Part shown: one piece after another, positions 17,281 to 26,116 of the stretch
Position numbering within the stretch: the first letter of the stretch is position 1
How the letters are laid out: each line of letters opens with the position of its first letter
Source of the DNA: Mycolicibacterium anyangense
GTDB taxonomy: Bacteria; Actinomycetota; Actinomycetes; Mycobacteriales; Mycobacteriaceae
Length of the DNA stretch: 64,000 nucleotides
Direction: 5' to 3'
Assembly (NCBI RefSeq): GCF_010731855.1
Contig: NZ_AP022620.1
Span: forward strand, 4,278,001 to 4,342,000
Made by a program: the position numbers and the translations under genes
Notes under the pieces: model-generated
The model's database searches: none
Seen by the model: only the letters and a program-made list of their open reading frames with translations
Told to the model about the DNA's origin: nothing

Positions 17281-18117
17281 ATGGATTTGGGCGTGAAGGA
17301 CGCGCGGGTGATCGTCACCGGGGCCACGGCAGGCATGGGACTGGCGACGGCGAACGTCTATGCGCGAGAGGGAGCGCGGCTGGCCGTTCTCGCGCGCAGC
17401 CGTGCAAAGCTCGAGCAGGTGGCGGACGAACTCCGTGCGGCGGGTAGCCGCGAGGTGCTCGCAGTGCCGACCGACCTCGCGAACGCTGACAGTGTTCAGG
17501 CGGCCTTCAGCGAGATCGAATCTCGTTGGGACAGTTGCAATGTCTTGATCAACACCGTCGGTCCGGGCCTCGGGCTGATGGCTGTGTTCGAGGAGCTTTC
17601 CGATGACCACTGGACGACGGCGCTGGAGTTGATTCTGCTCAGCGCGGTACGGACCTGTCGTGCCGCGCTCCCGCTGCTGAGATCTGCCGACTGGGCGCGA
17701 ATCGTCAACATTTCCGCGCACTCCGTGCAACGGCAATCTCCAACGCTGATCGCGTATACCGCTGCCAAGGCTGCCTTGACGAGTATGACCAAGAACCTCT
17801 CGCAGACACTCGCTCCGGAGGGCATCCTGGTCAATACCGTCTCGCCAGGGACCTTCATGACTGAGCAGGTCGCCACCTTCATCGATGAGCTGCATCCCGA
17901 AGCCATCGATGAGCTGCATCCCGAAGCGCCTCGGCCGCGCACGGCCGAGGAAGTCGGCGCCGTCCTCGAGGATGTCTTCGGAGACGCGCTGGGCTACCTT
18001 GGCAGGGCCGGCCATCCCGAGGAGATCGCGCCGATGATCGCGTTGCTGGGCTCGCGCCTGAACTCGTTCACCACCGGCGCGGATCTCAACGTGGACGGTG
18101 GCTCAGACTTTCGCTGA
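17281..18117 (+). CDS. SDR-family oxidoreductase
   Basis: A 278-residue classical short-chain dehydrogenase: TGATAGMG in the first Rossmann turn (residues 13-20), NTVGPG near the fourth strand, catalytic Ser in NISAHS and YTAAKAAL. GGAGGAG lies 6 to 9 bases before the ATG. A 23-base segment is repeated in tandem (17881-17904 and 17905-17928), which doubles IDELHPEA near residues 201-216, in the flexible substrate-loop region before the C-terminal helices. The reading frame stays open, so the protein should be made. Function: NAD(P)-dependent oxidation or reduction of an unknown alcohol or ketone. Confidence 0.88.
   Translation: MDLGVKDARVIVTGATAGMGLATANVYAREGARLAVLARSRAKLEQVADELRAAGSREVLAVPTDLANADSVQAAFSEIESRWDSCNVLINTVGPGLGLMAVFEELSDDHWTTALELILLSAVRTCRAALPLLRSADWARIVNISAHSVQRQSPTLIAYTAAKAALTSMTKNLSQTLAPEGILVNTVSPGTFMTEQVATFIDELHPEAIDELHPEAPRPRTAEEVGAVLEDVFGDALGYLGRAGHPEEIAPMIALLGSRLNSFTTGADLNVDGGSDFR
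17881..17928 (+). repeat. In-frame 24-bp tandem duplication inside the SDR gene
   Basis: Two adjacent copies of a 24-base unit, identical except for the last base (agcc versus agcg), encode IDELHPEA twice. Near identity of the two copies points to a recent slippage event. It lengthens the loop that covers the SDR active site. Confidence 0.9.
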
Positions 18118-18126
18118 GGCGCAGGA

Positions 18127-18906
18127 TCACCGCAACCTCCACCGCGGCTTCTCGGCACCGCTGCGATTCACCTTCACGGTCTCCACGCCGTTGCCCAACT
18201 GGGTGTAGTGCACGCCGTTGCGAATCGCATCGGTACGTCCGACGTCGAGTGAGTCCCAGATCGCCTTCACGGTGCCCTGCACCGCCAGTGGTTCGTTGGC
18301 CGCGATCTGATGAGCGATCTCGTCCGCACGTGACCAAAGCTCCTCGCGGGCTGTCACTTCCGATACCAAGCCCACTTGCAACGCACGATTGGCCGATACT
18401 CGCTCGTTGAGTCCCATCAGCGCAATCCGCAGCACCTCGCCCAGCGGGATCCTGGCAGCGAGCCCAACCGGTTCGAGTACGGCCGCAAGTCCGTAGCTGA
18501 CATGGGGATCGAAGAAGGTCGCGTCGTCCGAGCAGATGATGATGTCTGACTCGTTGAGAAGGTAAAAAGCGCCACCAGCTGCCATCCCTTGTACCGCACA
18601 GATGACGGGCTTCCATACCTGATTCGCTTTGGGGGACAGGTAGCTGCCGGGGTCTTCACGGCTCCACAGATTCGGCCGCGACACCATTTCCAGCGTGTCG
18701 TTGGTATCCACGCCGGTGCAGAACGCGCGCTCACCTGCAGCGCGCACCACGACGGCCCGCACCTCGTCATCCATTCGGATATGCTGCCAAACTCGCGAGA
18801 AGTCCTCGCACATCTGCTGATTGAAGCAGTTCAGCCGCTCGGGTCGATTCAGCGTGACGGTCGCGACATGACCGTGGAGCTCATACAGCAGGGTTTCCAG
18901 TTCCAT
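18127..18906 (-). CDS. Enoyl-CoA hydratase/isomerase family protein
   Basis: A 259-residue crotonase-fold protein. Oxyanion-hole strands are visible in GERAFCTGVDTND and KPVICAVQGMAAGGAFYLLNESDII; the usual GGG of the second is GGA. The start is set at 18906 because GAAAGGG lies 6 bases upstream. Reaction unknown: hydratase, isomerase or lyase. Convergent with the SDR gene (9 bases apart). No 20-bp or 24-bp operator is seen at its promoter. Confidence 0.85.
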   Translation of the reverse strand: MELETLLYELHGHVATVTLNRPERLNCFNQQMCEDFSRVWQHIRMDDEVRAVVVRAAGERAFCTGVDTNDTLEMVSRPNLWSREDPGSYLSPKANQVWKPVICAVQGMAAGGAFYLLNESDIIICSDDATFFDPHVSYGLAAVLEPVGLAARIPLGEVLRIALMGLNERVSANRALQVGLVSEVTAREELWSRADEIAHQIAANEPLAVQGTVKAIWDSLDVGRTDAIRNGVHYTQLGNGVETVKVNRSGAEKPRWRLR

Positions 18907-19055
18907 GATCGCCCTTTCGGAACGGCTCGTCTCTTCTCGTTGCAAGCATGCCATTTGGAGTGCGAAGCCTCTGGCGCCGAACGCTTCTCGAACTTTGATA
19001 CACCAATCAGGAGGCCGGCGGTTCGTTTCCTGGAGCGGACTGTCGAACTAGTTGC

Positions 19056-19628
19056 CTAAGAGGCCTTTCGCTGTGATACCCAGGACTTGTGGGCGTCGAC
19101 GACCATCACCAGTAACTGGTAGCCGCGCTTGTTCAACTCCTCGGTGAGTGTGGCATAGGCCTGCACAGTCCACCCCCCGGGGGACCGCACCACGAGTCCA
19201 TCGGCGAGGTTCAGGTGATCGATGTCGAAGACCAACCCGGCCAATCCGCGGGCCGTGCCCGTGTAGGAGAGCCCGTCTCCGGTCGCGTCAGTCCCGTTGG
19301 CCATCCGCCGGCACGCCGCCGCGTTGTCGACTTCGATACAGGCGTTGACGGCCAACAGAATCGGACGTTGGCGGCGGCCGAGGGCATACCGCGCCGCACG
19401 CTCGTCGTCGACCCTCTTCTTGGCTTGCCGCAGGTCGTTGGCAGCCACCACGTTCGTTGGTCCCACGAATACTCGGTCATCAGCGCCTCGCAGCGAGTCG
19501 CGTTGGTTCTGCTGTACACCGGTCAGTGCCGCGCGCTCATTCTCAGAGACCACCAGCGCTACTCGAAAGGGACGCGCAGCGCTCAGACCGGTGGGGCTGC
19601 CTTGTGAGCTCACGACTGACGAGGTCAT
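19056..19628 (-). CDS. Hypothetical protein of unknown family
   Basis: A 190-residue protein that I do not recognise. No signal peptide or membrane segment is visible. There are two cysteines close together (ACIEVDNAAACRRM) and mostly alternating hydrophobic strands, with a basic C-terminus. The frame is well kept over 573 bases in a coding-like composition and the gene is divergent from the AveC-like gene. Site C of the 24-bp element lies 81 bases upstream of its start, so it may belong to that regulon. Ribosome site is weak, so the start is uncertain. Confidence 0.55.
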   Translation of the reverse strand: MTSSVVSSQGSPTGLSAARPFRVALVVSENERAALTGVQQNQRDSLRGADDRVFVGPTNVVAANDLRQAKKRVDDERAARYALGRRQRPILLAVNACIEVDNAAACRRMANGTDATGDGLSYTGTARGLAGLVFDIDHLNLADGLVVRSPGGWTVQAYATLTEELNKRGYQLLVMVVDAHKSWVSQRKAS

Positions 19629-19708
19629 GGGTACGCCGTTCGACGAAGGTCAGGCGCCAATGCAGGGGGTCAAGATCTGCGTACTGCTCCGGTGCCTAGA
19701 TTCGGGTC

Positions 19709-19732
19709 AGAATCTACCACGCTATAGAAAAT
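19709..19732. promoter_or_regulatory. 24-bp operator-like element, site C
   Basis: AGAATCTAC-CACGCT-ATAGAAAAT, same layout as sites A, B and D; the left half is one base from site A. It lies in the gap between the orphan protein (19628) and the AveC-like gene (19884) and could serve either. A second, shorter palindrome AGATTC-N6-GAATCT (19698-19715) overlaps it. Confidence 0.5.
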
Positions 19733-19849
19733 TGATCAACGGGGCTGTTCGAGCGCTGTGACCGGCAGTCGGCGGGACGGCTCAATTTTCAGCTCGTGAC
19801 CAGATTCTGACTTCCATTCGGAGGGTGTGTGCGCTACGTTACTTTTTGC

Positions 19850-19865
19850 AGTTATTTGTTTAACT
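19850..19865. promoter_or_regulatory. AT-rich inverted repeat before the AveC-like gene
   Basis: AGTTA-TTTGTT-TAACT, a perfect 5-bp inverted repeat with a 6-base centre, 18 bases upstream of the GTG start. It resembles the AGTNA-N6-TNACT elements at 17167, 38856 and 42048. Confidence 0.35.
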
Positions 19866-19883
19866 AATCACACGGAGGTGATC

Positions 19884-21005
19884 GTGGCCACACTGGAGGT
19901 CGAGCCGCAGCTCAGCGGCCCGGAGACAGTCAGGAAAGCGCCGCGGGTGCGGACGTCAACCCCCATCCTGGTGTGGGCGACGATCGGCGCTTTGTTCATG
20001 GTGTCCGCGGCATACATTGCCGGGAGCTGGATTCTCGGCGGTCGCGCAACGCCGACCCCGCTGGGCAAGGACGAGCCGACAAGCGGAGAGATCGCGTTCA
20101 ACATCGGCGCGCAGGTGGCTGCTCTCGTTGCCGTCGGCGTGGCGCTCTTCTTCGTGATCCGCAGATGCATCAGGGAACGGCGCGTCACGTTCGATCTAAT
20201 GCTCATGATCGCTTACGTGATGCTCGTTCAGTGGGATCCGGTGCTCAATTACGTCGTGCCGACGTTCTCCTACACCTCCTTGATGATCAACTTCGGCTCG
20301 TGGACGACCGATGTGCCGGGGTGGGTCTCGCCGCGGGCCAACCTGATGCCCGAGCCCACGGCCGCGATCGGTATCGGGTTCATGTGGAGTGCGGCACTGT
20401 GCATGCTCGGATGCGGCTTCCTGCGCAAGTTCGTGATGAAGCGCTGGCCGGAGACCGGCAAGCTCGGGATCATCCTGTGGTCGGTCGGCTTCATGGCTGT
20501 CATGGACCTCCTCATCGAGAGTGTTCTGTGCTTCGGTCACAACATCGCCTACTTCAACACCGTGGGTTGGCTCACGTTGTGGCAGGGGACATCTCATCAG
20601 TTCCCGATCTACGAAGCGCTCGTCTGGGGCGGCTTCGGGTGGGCGCCGCTCATGGTGCTCCGGTTCTACCTGGACGACCGTGGACACTCGGTCGTCGAGC
20701 GCGGCGTTGATCGTCTCAACGTGTCCTACAAGACGAAGGTCCTGCTGCAGATCCTGGCCCTGGGTGCGGTGACCAACATCTGCTACGTGAGCTACAACAT
20801 CGTCATGATCGGCATCAGCCTGCAGAACGACAACGATGCGTCGGCGGTCTACCCAACGCATCTGACGAACTCGCTCTGCGGTCCGGAGAACAAGTGCACC
20901 ACTCCGGGGAATGGCACTCCGATCCCCACGGGTGGCAAGCCGGCTTCGCCGAGCGATGTGCCCGGCAATGGGCGGACCTGGGTCGACGTCTATTTCGGAC
21001 GCTGA
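19884..21005 (+). CDS. AveC-like (spirocyclase AveC family) membrane protein
   Basis: A 373-residue polytopic membrane protein with about six or more hydrophobic segments (for example PILVWATIGALFMVSAAY and VAALVAVGVALFFVI) and WGGFGWAPLMVLRFYLDD in the middle. It resembles the mycobacterial proteins annotated as AveC-family; the founding member, Streptomyces AveC, is involved in spiroketal formation in avermectin. Its role in mycobacteria is unknown. Start is GTG 19884, 5 bases after GGAGG; an upstream GTG at 19827 has no site and would prepend a non-family extension. A Rieske oxygenase gene follows after a terminator. Confidence 0.75.
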   Translation: MATLEVEPQLSGPETVRKAPRVRTSTPILVWATIGALFMVSAAYIAGSWILGGRATPTPLGKDEPTSGEIAFNIGAQVAALVAVGVALFFVIRRCIRERRVTFDLMLMIAYVMLVQWDPVLNYVVPTFSYTSLMINFGSWTTDVPGWVSPRANLMPEPTAAIGIGFMWSAALCMLGCGFLRKFVMKRWPETGKLGIILWSVGFMAVMDLLIESVLCFGHNIAYFNTVGWLTLWQGTSHQFPIYEALVWGGFGWAPLMVLRFYLDDRGHSVVERGVDRLNVSYKTKVLLQILALGAVTNICYVSYNIVMIGISLQNDNDASAVYPTHLTNSLCGPENKCTTPGNGTPIPTGGKPASPSDVPGNGRTWVDVYFGR

Positions 21006-21043
21006 CTGCGACCTGCTGGGACAGCGGGAAAGGCTCTAGGCAG

Positions 21044-21085
21044 GGCGGTGGCGCGGACGTGAAAGCGTCCCACCACCGCCTTGTT
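21044..21085 (+). terminator. Hairpin terminator after the AveC-like gene
   Basis: Stem GGCGGTGG / CCACCGCC with an inner stem GGACG / CGTCC around loop TGAAAG, followed by TTGTTC (T-rich). It is a typical intrinsic terminator shape, 38 bases after the stop codon, and isolates the next operon. Confidence 0.65.
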
Positions 21086-21182
21086 CATTTCCGACAGGAT
21101 AGGGAATGGCGACCAAGGGGTGTTACGGAGCTGGGATACGCGCCTGAGATCGCCGCGCTTGCCTCAGAACGGAGCTGCCGCT

Positions 21183-21206
21183 AGAATCTACTCATATATA
21201 GAAAGT
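21183..21206. promoter_or_regulatory. 24-bp operator-like element, site D, before the Rieske gene
   Basis: AGAATCTAC-TCATAT-ATAGAAAGT, layout 9-6-9, close to sites C and F. It ends 37 bases before the Rieske oxygenase ATG and heads the Rieske/CoA ligase/acyl-CoA dehydrogenase group. Confidence 0.55.
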
Positions 21207-21243
21207 TGGCAATGGCAGGCTCGAGAGGTCAGGGATCGTAACA

Positions 21244-22404
21244 ATGCAGGTCGCAGTCCAACACGAACTCATTGAGCGTTACCGCAAGTTCGCGGGTGAG
21301 AAGTCGACGCAACTGAGCGACGGGCCCCTCATGTTGTCCGCCAGTGAGTACACCTCACCTGAGCAACTGGAGCTGGAACGTGAGCTGCTGTTCCGCCGCC
21401 AGCCCATCGTGGTGTGCTTGACGGCCGATGTTCCGGATGTCGGGTCAGTCCTCGCGACGCACATCGATGGCGTGCCGCTGCTGGTGACCCGAGCCAAGGA
21501 TGGCCGCGCCAGGGTCTTTGTCAACGCGTGCCGGCATCGGGGTGCGCCGCTGGTCGAGCCCGACTGCCGCCGGAGCGGGGCGCGGAACCTGAGCTGCCCG
21601 TTCCACGCTTGGTTGTACTCGTTGGACGGCGAGGTGATACGCAAGCCGATCGCCAAAGACTTCTTCGATGTGCCTGGCGAGTCCTTCGGCTTGAAGGAGG
21701 TCTCGTCCGATGAGGCGCACGGGTTGATCTTCGCTCAACTCGAGGGTGGCCCTGTCGATGCCGATTCCCGCCTGGGTCGGTTGAGCGAGGACCTCGACAG
21801 TTTCGGGCTGGCAGGTTTCCACCATGTCGAAACACGCAAAGCGATCCAGAACTGCAACTGGAAGATGGTCATCGATACGTTCCTCGAGGCGTACCACGTC
21901 TTTTCGCTGCACAGCACGACCATCTCTCGGCTCTACCACTCCCACCCGCAGCTGTTCGACGCCTACAACGAGCATTGCCGGCTTATCGGAATCCGAAAGA
22001 CGATCGACGACATCGGTGAGGACCGGAGCACCTGGCAGTTCCCGCCGCACGCGACAATCCATTACTTCGTCTTCCCCAATACCCTTGTTGTGCACCAGCT
22101 CGACCATTTCGAAGTGTGGCGGATCTTCCCGCACGAGACGCCCGGCAATGCGGTGGTGGAGACGAGCATCTATGCGCCCGAACCGCCCAACGACGACACG
22201 ATCAAGAAGTGGATCCTCAATCTGGACATCCTCATGCAGGTCACCGGCCAGGAAGACTTCCCCATGTGCAAGAAGATCCAGGAAGGTTTGGAGCGCGGCA
22301 GCCTCGACGCAGTGGTACTCGGCCAGAACGAGCCCGGTTTGATCCACTTCCACGAGCAGATCGCCAAAGCACTTGGTCCAGTGGATTCCGGTGTGAACCT
22401 CTGA
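21244..22404 (+). CDS. Rieske [2Fe-2S] aromatic-ring-hydroxylating-type oxygenase, alpha subunit
   Basis: A 386-residue Rieske non-haem iron oxygenase. The cluster ligands are C96-x-H98 in NACRHRGAP and C118-x2-H121 in SCPFHAW. Two of the catalytic iron ligands are His218 and His223 in EAYHVFSLHST; an aspartate is expected further downstream. It hydroxylates a ring or chain carbon, with electrons from a ferredoxin and reductase not found nearby. It is followed after 4 bases by a CoA ligase gene and then an acyl-CoA dehydrogenase, suggesting hydroxylation, CoA activation and dehydrogenation in one operon. The upstream site D suggests induction with the other 24-bp-site genes. Confidence 0.92.
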   Translation: MQVAVQHELIERYRKFAGEKSTQLSDGPLMLSASEYTSPEQLELERELLFRRQPIVVCLTADVPDVGSVLATHIDGVPLLVTRAKDGRARVFVNACRHRGAPLVEPDCRRSGARNLSCPFHAWLYSLDGEVIRKPIAKDFFDVPGESFGLKEVSSDEAHGLIFAQLEGGPVDADSRLGRLSEDLDSFGLAGFHHVETRKAIQNCNWKMVIDTFLEAYHVFSLHSTTISRLYHSHPQLFDAYNEHCRLIGIRKTIDDIGEDRSTWQFPPHATIHYFVFPNTLVVHQLDHFEVWRIFPHETPGNAVVETSIYAPEPPNDDTIKKWILNLDILMQVTGQEDFPMCKKIQEGLERGSLDAVVLGQNEPGLIHFHEQIAKALGPVDSGVNL

Positions 22405-22408
22405 CGCT

Positions 22409-23986
22409 ATGCCCAGCGAATTCTGGTTCGAACCCCTGACGCCAGTCGGCTTCCTGCGCCGCGCTGCCGCGGTTTACGGTGACAAGACCGCCGTCATCGA
22501 CGGTGAGCGGACATTCAGCTATCGCGAACTGCTCGACCGGAGCACGCGGTTGGCCGGTGCGCTCACCGCTGCGGCCGGCGGCAACCCGGTGGCGATCCTC
22601 GCTCCGAACAGCTACATGTTGCTCGAGTCGCACTACGGTGTGCCCTGGTCGGGTTCACCTCTGCTCACCCTCAACATCCGATTGTCCGCACCTGAGCTCG
22701 CCTGGATCATCGAGCACGCGGAAGCTTCCGTGCTCATCTACGACGACTCGCTGTCGAACCTCGCCCACTCGGTTGCGGACCTGGTCGCCGGACGGGTGAA
22801 GCTGGTGCGATGCGGGGGCGAGGCTGACGAATACGAGCGGCTGCTTGTCGCCGCGGAGCCTGGGACGCAGCCGATCACCGACGAGAACGCCCTGCTGTCG
22901 CTCAACTACACGAGTGGAACCACCGGCAAGCCCAAGGGTGTCATGTATCACCACCGGGGCGCTTACCTGCAATCGGTCGCGATGGCATCCCAGATGGGGC
23001 TGGACAGCAATACGCGAATGCTGTGGACACTACCGATGTTCCACTGCAACGGCTGGTGCTTCACCTGGGCGGTAACCGCCGTCGGTGGCACCCATGTCTG
23101 TTTGCGGGCGGTGGATCACGCACAGATTTGGCGGTTGATCGACGAGGAGGGCATCACCCATCTCAACGGCGCGCCCACCGTCCTGACGTCCATCGCCTAC
23201 AGCGAGGCAGCCCACCGCCTGAATGACGGACACAAGCTGCTCGTCGGGACCGGCGGCGCCCCGCCGACCCCCACCATCCTGGCCCGCCTCGCCGAACTGA
23301 ACATCGATGTCGTCCACCTCTACGGTCTCACTGAGACCTACGGACCTGCCGTCATCTGCGAATGGCAGAAGTCCTGGGACGACCTCGATCCGCCGCGCCG
23401 AGCCCGGCTCAAGGCCAGGCAAGGGGTCTGCAACATCGTCTCCCAGCCCATTCGTGTCGTCGATGCCGATGGCGCCGACGTTCCCGCAGATGGGCAGTCG
23501 ATCGGCGAAGTTGCGATTCGCGGAAACAACGTGATGGCCGGCTATTACAAAGATCTCGACGCGACAGCGGCTGCCGTGCCCGACGGGTGGTTCCGCACCG
23601 GTGATCTCGGCGTGCTCCACGAGGACGGCTACTTGGAGCTCCGAGACCGGAGTAAGGACATCATCATTTCCGGGGGCGAGAACATCTCGTCGATCGAAGT
23701 CGAGAACGCCATCGCTTCGCACGAGTCGGTGCTGGAAGTCGCCGTCATCGCCATCCCCGACGACCGCTGGGGCGAGGTTCCGGTCGCGCACATCACCCTG
23801 CATCCCGGAGCCACCCCCGACCAGGCGGCCATCGAACAACACGTCCGTGCCCAGATCGGCGGATTCAAGGTGCCGAAGCGGATGGTGTTCGAGCCGCTGC
23901 CGAAGAACGGCACCGGCAAAGTCCAGAAGTTCGCGCTGCGAGAACAATGGCGTCAGAAGCTGACAGCACCTGACTCAACAGTCTAA
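22409..23986 (+). CDS. Acyl-CoA synthetase (AMP-forming ligase)
   Basis: A 525-residue ANL-superfamily ligase. The P-loop LNYTSGTTGKPKG is at about 166-177, GEVAIRGNNVMAGYYKD and GWFRTGDLG mark the hinge region, and the acyl-adenylate lysine is about Lys504 in NGTGKVQKF. It activates a carboxylic acid to acyl-CoA through an acyl-AMP. Sequence character resembles AlkK/FadD-type medium or branched acid ligases. It begins 4 bases after the Rieske gene and is followed by an acyl-CoA dehydrogenase after 78 bases, so the acid may be a product of the oxygenase. Exact substrate cannot be read. Confidence 0.9.
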   Translation: MPSEFWFEPLTPVGFLRRAAAVYGDKTAVIDGERTFSYRELLDRSTRLAGALTAAAGGNPVAILAPNSYMLLESHYGVPWSGSPLLTLNIRLSAPELAWIIEHAEASVLIYDDSLSNLAHSVADLVAGRVKLVRCGGEADEYERLLVAAEPGTQPITDENALLSLNYTSGTTGKPKGVMYHHRGAYLQSVAMASQMGLDSNTRMLWTLPMFHCNGWCFTWAVTAVGGTHVCLRAVDHAQIWRLIDEEGITHLNGAPTVLTSIAYSEAAHRLNDGHKLLVGTGGAPPTPTILARLAELNIDVVHLYGLTETYGPAVICEWQKSWDDLDPPRRARLKARQGVCNIVSQPIRVVDADGADVPADGQSIGEVAIRGNNVMAGYYKDLDATAAAVPDGWFRTGDLGVLHEDGYLELRDRSKDIIISGGENISSIEVENAIASHESVLEVAVIAIPDDRWGEVPVAHITLHPGATPDQAAIEQHVRAQIGGFKVPKRMVFEPLPKNGTGKVQKFALREQWRQKLTAPDSTV

Positions 23987-24064
23987 GTCCGCTGACCGGC
24001 GCGTCGTCGTCCCAGAGCCGACGCCGGGCGATGTGCCGTCACCATCCAACATCAGGGAGCTTTC

Positions 24065-25864
24065 ATGCCCAACGACATCCTTTCACGGCGAGATATCGAC
24101 TTCCTGCTCTATGACTGGCTCGGTGTCGAAGACCTGACGCAGCGTGCCCGCTACTCCGACCACAGCAGGGAGACATTCGACGGGGTGCTCGACCTCTGCG
24201 AACAACTGGCCGAGAAGTACTTCGCACCACACAACAAGCTCAATGACACCCGGGAGCCGACCTTCGACGGAAGCCGCGTGCACGTCAATCCCGAGGTGAA
24301 GCGAGCGTTCGAGGCCTTCGCGGCCGCAGACCTCATCGGAATGAGCATGGACTACGAACTCGGCGGTGCGCAGCTGCCGGTCACCGTGGCAAATGCGGGC
24401 TTCGCCTGGTTCCACGCCGCGAATGTCAGCACAGCCGCCTATCTCATGCTCACCATGGCCAATGCCAACCTGCTGGCCACCTATGGCAGCACTCGTGATC
24501 ACGAGCTATTCGTCAAACCGATGCTCGCCGGCCGGTTTTCGGGCACCATGTGTCTCTCCGAGCCGCAAGCGGGATCGTCGCTCGCCGACATCACCACTCG
24601 TGCCGAGCTGACCGATGGGGGCCATTACCGACTTTTCGGCAGCAAAATGTGGATCTCGGGCGGTGAGCACGAGATCACCGAGAACATCGTGCATCTGGTC
24701 CTCGCGCGCATCGCCGGGGCGCCGGCGGGGGTCAAGGGGCTGTCGCTGTTCGTCGTGCCCAAGTTCCTCGTCGACGACGATGCGGCGATTGGCGAACGTA
24801 ACGACGTCGCACTGGGTGGACTCAATCACAAGATGGGCTACCGCGGCACAACGAACACCGTCCTGAACTTCGGCGACGGTACCCACCGTCCGTACGGGTC
24901 GGCCGGCGCAGTGGGTTACCTTGTGGGTCAACCCAATGCCGGTATCTCGTACATGTTCCACATGATGAACGAGGCACGGCTCGGCGTCGGTATCGGTGCC
25001 GTCGCACTGGGATATACCGGTTACCTCAAGTCGGTGCGGTACGCGAGCGAGCGGCTGCAGGGCCGGGCCGCGGCTCGCAAGGGCGTTGACGACAAGCCGG
25101 TTCCCATCATCGAGCATGCCGACGTCCGCCGCATGCTGCTGACCCAAAAGTCCTATGTCGAAGGCGCCTTGGCTCTTGCGCTGTACTGTGCGAACCTCGT
25201 CGACGTCCGCTCCAGCGGTGCGGACAAGAAGGAGTCCGCCGAAGCGACGCTGCTGCTTGACGTGCTGACGCCGATTGCCAAGAGTTGGCCCTCGCAGTGG
25301 TGTCTTGCGGCCAATGATCTCGCCATCCAGGTACACGGAGGGTACGGATATACCCGTGACTATGACGTGGAGCAGCACTACCGCGATAACCGCTTGAATC
25401 CCATCCACGAGGGCACACACGGCATTCAGAGTCTCGACCTGCTCGGCCGCAAGGTGACTCAGCACGACGGTGCAAGTCTTGCTTTGTTGTCCGACCGCAT
25501 CGCCAAGACGATCGACACTGCGACCGCTCGTGGTGAGGAACTCGCGCATATTGCCGGCCAACTGGGTGGGCGGTGGACCCGTTTGATCGAGGTAACCGCC
25601 AAACTGGTCGGTGAAGCGGATCGTGAACTGGCGCTTGCCAACAGCGCAATCTACCTCGAGGCGTTCGGCCACTTGGTGATCGCCTGGATATGGCTGGAGC
25701 TGTTGCTCGTCAGCTCGTCCCGGGACACTGATTTCTACGCAGGAAAGGTCCAAGCGGGCCGGTTCTTCTATCGCTACGAGCTTCCCCGGGTAGATCCGCA
25801 GCTGGAGTTGCTGGAATCCCTCGACAGTACGACTGTTGATATGAAGGCAGAGTGGTTCTCGTAG
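24065..25864 (+). CDS. Long acyl-CoA dehydrogenase (FadE5-type, about 600 residues)
   Basis: A 599-residue acyl-CoA dehydrogenase with the extra C-terminal helical domain of the long (FadE5 or DmdC-like) class. Mid-domain: CLSEPQAGSSLADITTRAE; the IHEGTHGIQSLDLLGRK block carries the probable catalytic Glu. AGGGAG lies 6 to 9 bases upstream of the ATG. It is the third gene of the Rieske/ligase operon. The length and domain layout suggest broad-chain or branched acyl substrates. A strong bidirectional hairpin follows the stop after about 170 bases. Confidence 0.92.
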   Translation: MPNDILSRRDIDFLLYDWLGVEDLTQRARYSDHSRETFDGVLDLCEQLAEKYFAPHNKLNDTREPTFDGSRVHVNPEVKRAFEAFAAADLIGMSMDYELGGAQLPVTVANAGFAWFHAANVSTAAYLMLTMANANLLATYGSTRDHELFVKPMLAGRFSGTMCLSEPQAGSSLADITTRAELTDGGHYRLFGSKMWISGGEHEITENIVHLVLARIAGAPAGVKGLSLFVVPKFLVDDDAAIGERNDVALGGLNHKMGYRGTTNTVLNFGDGTHRPYGSAGAVGYLVGQPNAGISYMFHMMNEARLGVGIGAVALGYTGYLKSVRYASERLQGRAAARKGVDDKPVPIIEHADVRRMLLTQKSYVEGALALALYCANLVDVRSSGADKKESAEATLLLDVLTPIAKSWPSQWCLAANDLAIQVHGGYGYTRDYDVEQHYRDNRLNPIHEGTHGIQSLDLLGRKVTQHDGASLALLSDRIAKTIDTATARGEELAHIAGQLGGRWTRLIEVTAKLVGEADRELALANSAIYLEAFGHLVIAWIWLELLLVSSSRDTDFYAGKVQAGRFFYRYELPRVDPQLELLESLDSTTVDMKAEWFS

Positions 25865-26037
25865 GCGGATCAGTTCCCGCGGCGCAGCACCCCTGAACAT
25901 ACGAATCGCCGGTGACTTTGGGGTCATCGGCGGTGCGAGCGCCGCGCCAGGGTCAGCAACTTCGCAGGAGGCGCGCTCCTGTGGGCGGAGCCAGTCCGAC
26001 GCCGCGCACCGACAGCACCTTTCGACAAGGGCCAGTA

Positions 26038-26090
26038 AGGATTCCAGCGAGGGCGGTCACCGAGTCCCGAACAGCCCTCGCTGGAATCCT
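26038..26090. terminator. Perfect 16-bp inverted repeat between convergent genes
   Basis: AGGATTCCAGCGAGGG (26038-26053) and CCCTCGCTGGAATCCT (26075-26090) form a perfect 16-bp stem with a 21-base loop, between the acyl-CoA dehydrogenase (ends 25864) and the minus-strand SDR (ends 26117). It likely stops transcription from both sides. A T-run is absent. Confidence 0.7.
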
Positions 26091-26116
26091 GCCCAAACCC
26101 GGGCAGGGTTTCTTGG

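Noticed and set aside
24506..25927. 473-codon frame opposite the long acyl-CoA dehydrogenase
   Set aside because: Antisense shadow without domain motifs or a ribosome site.
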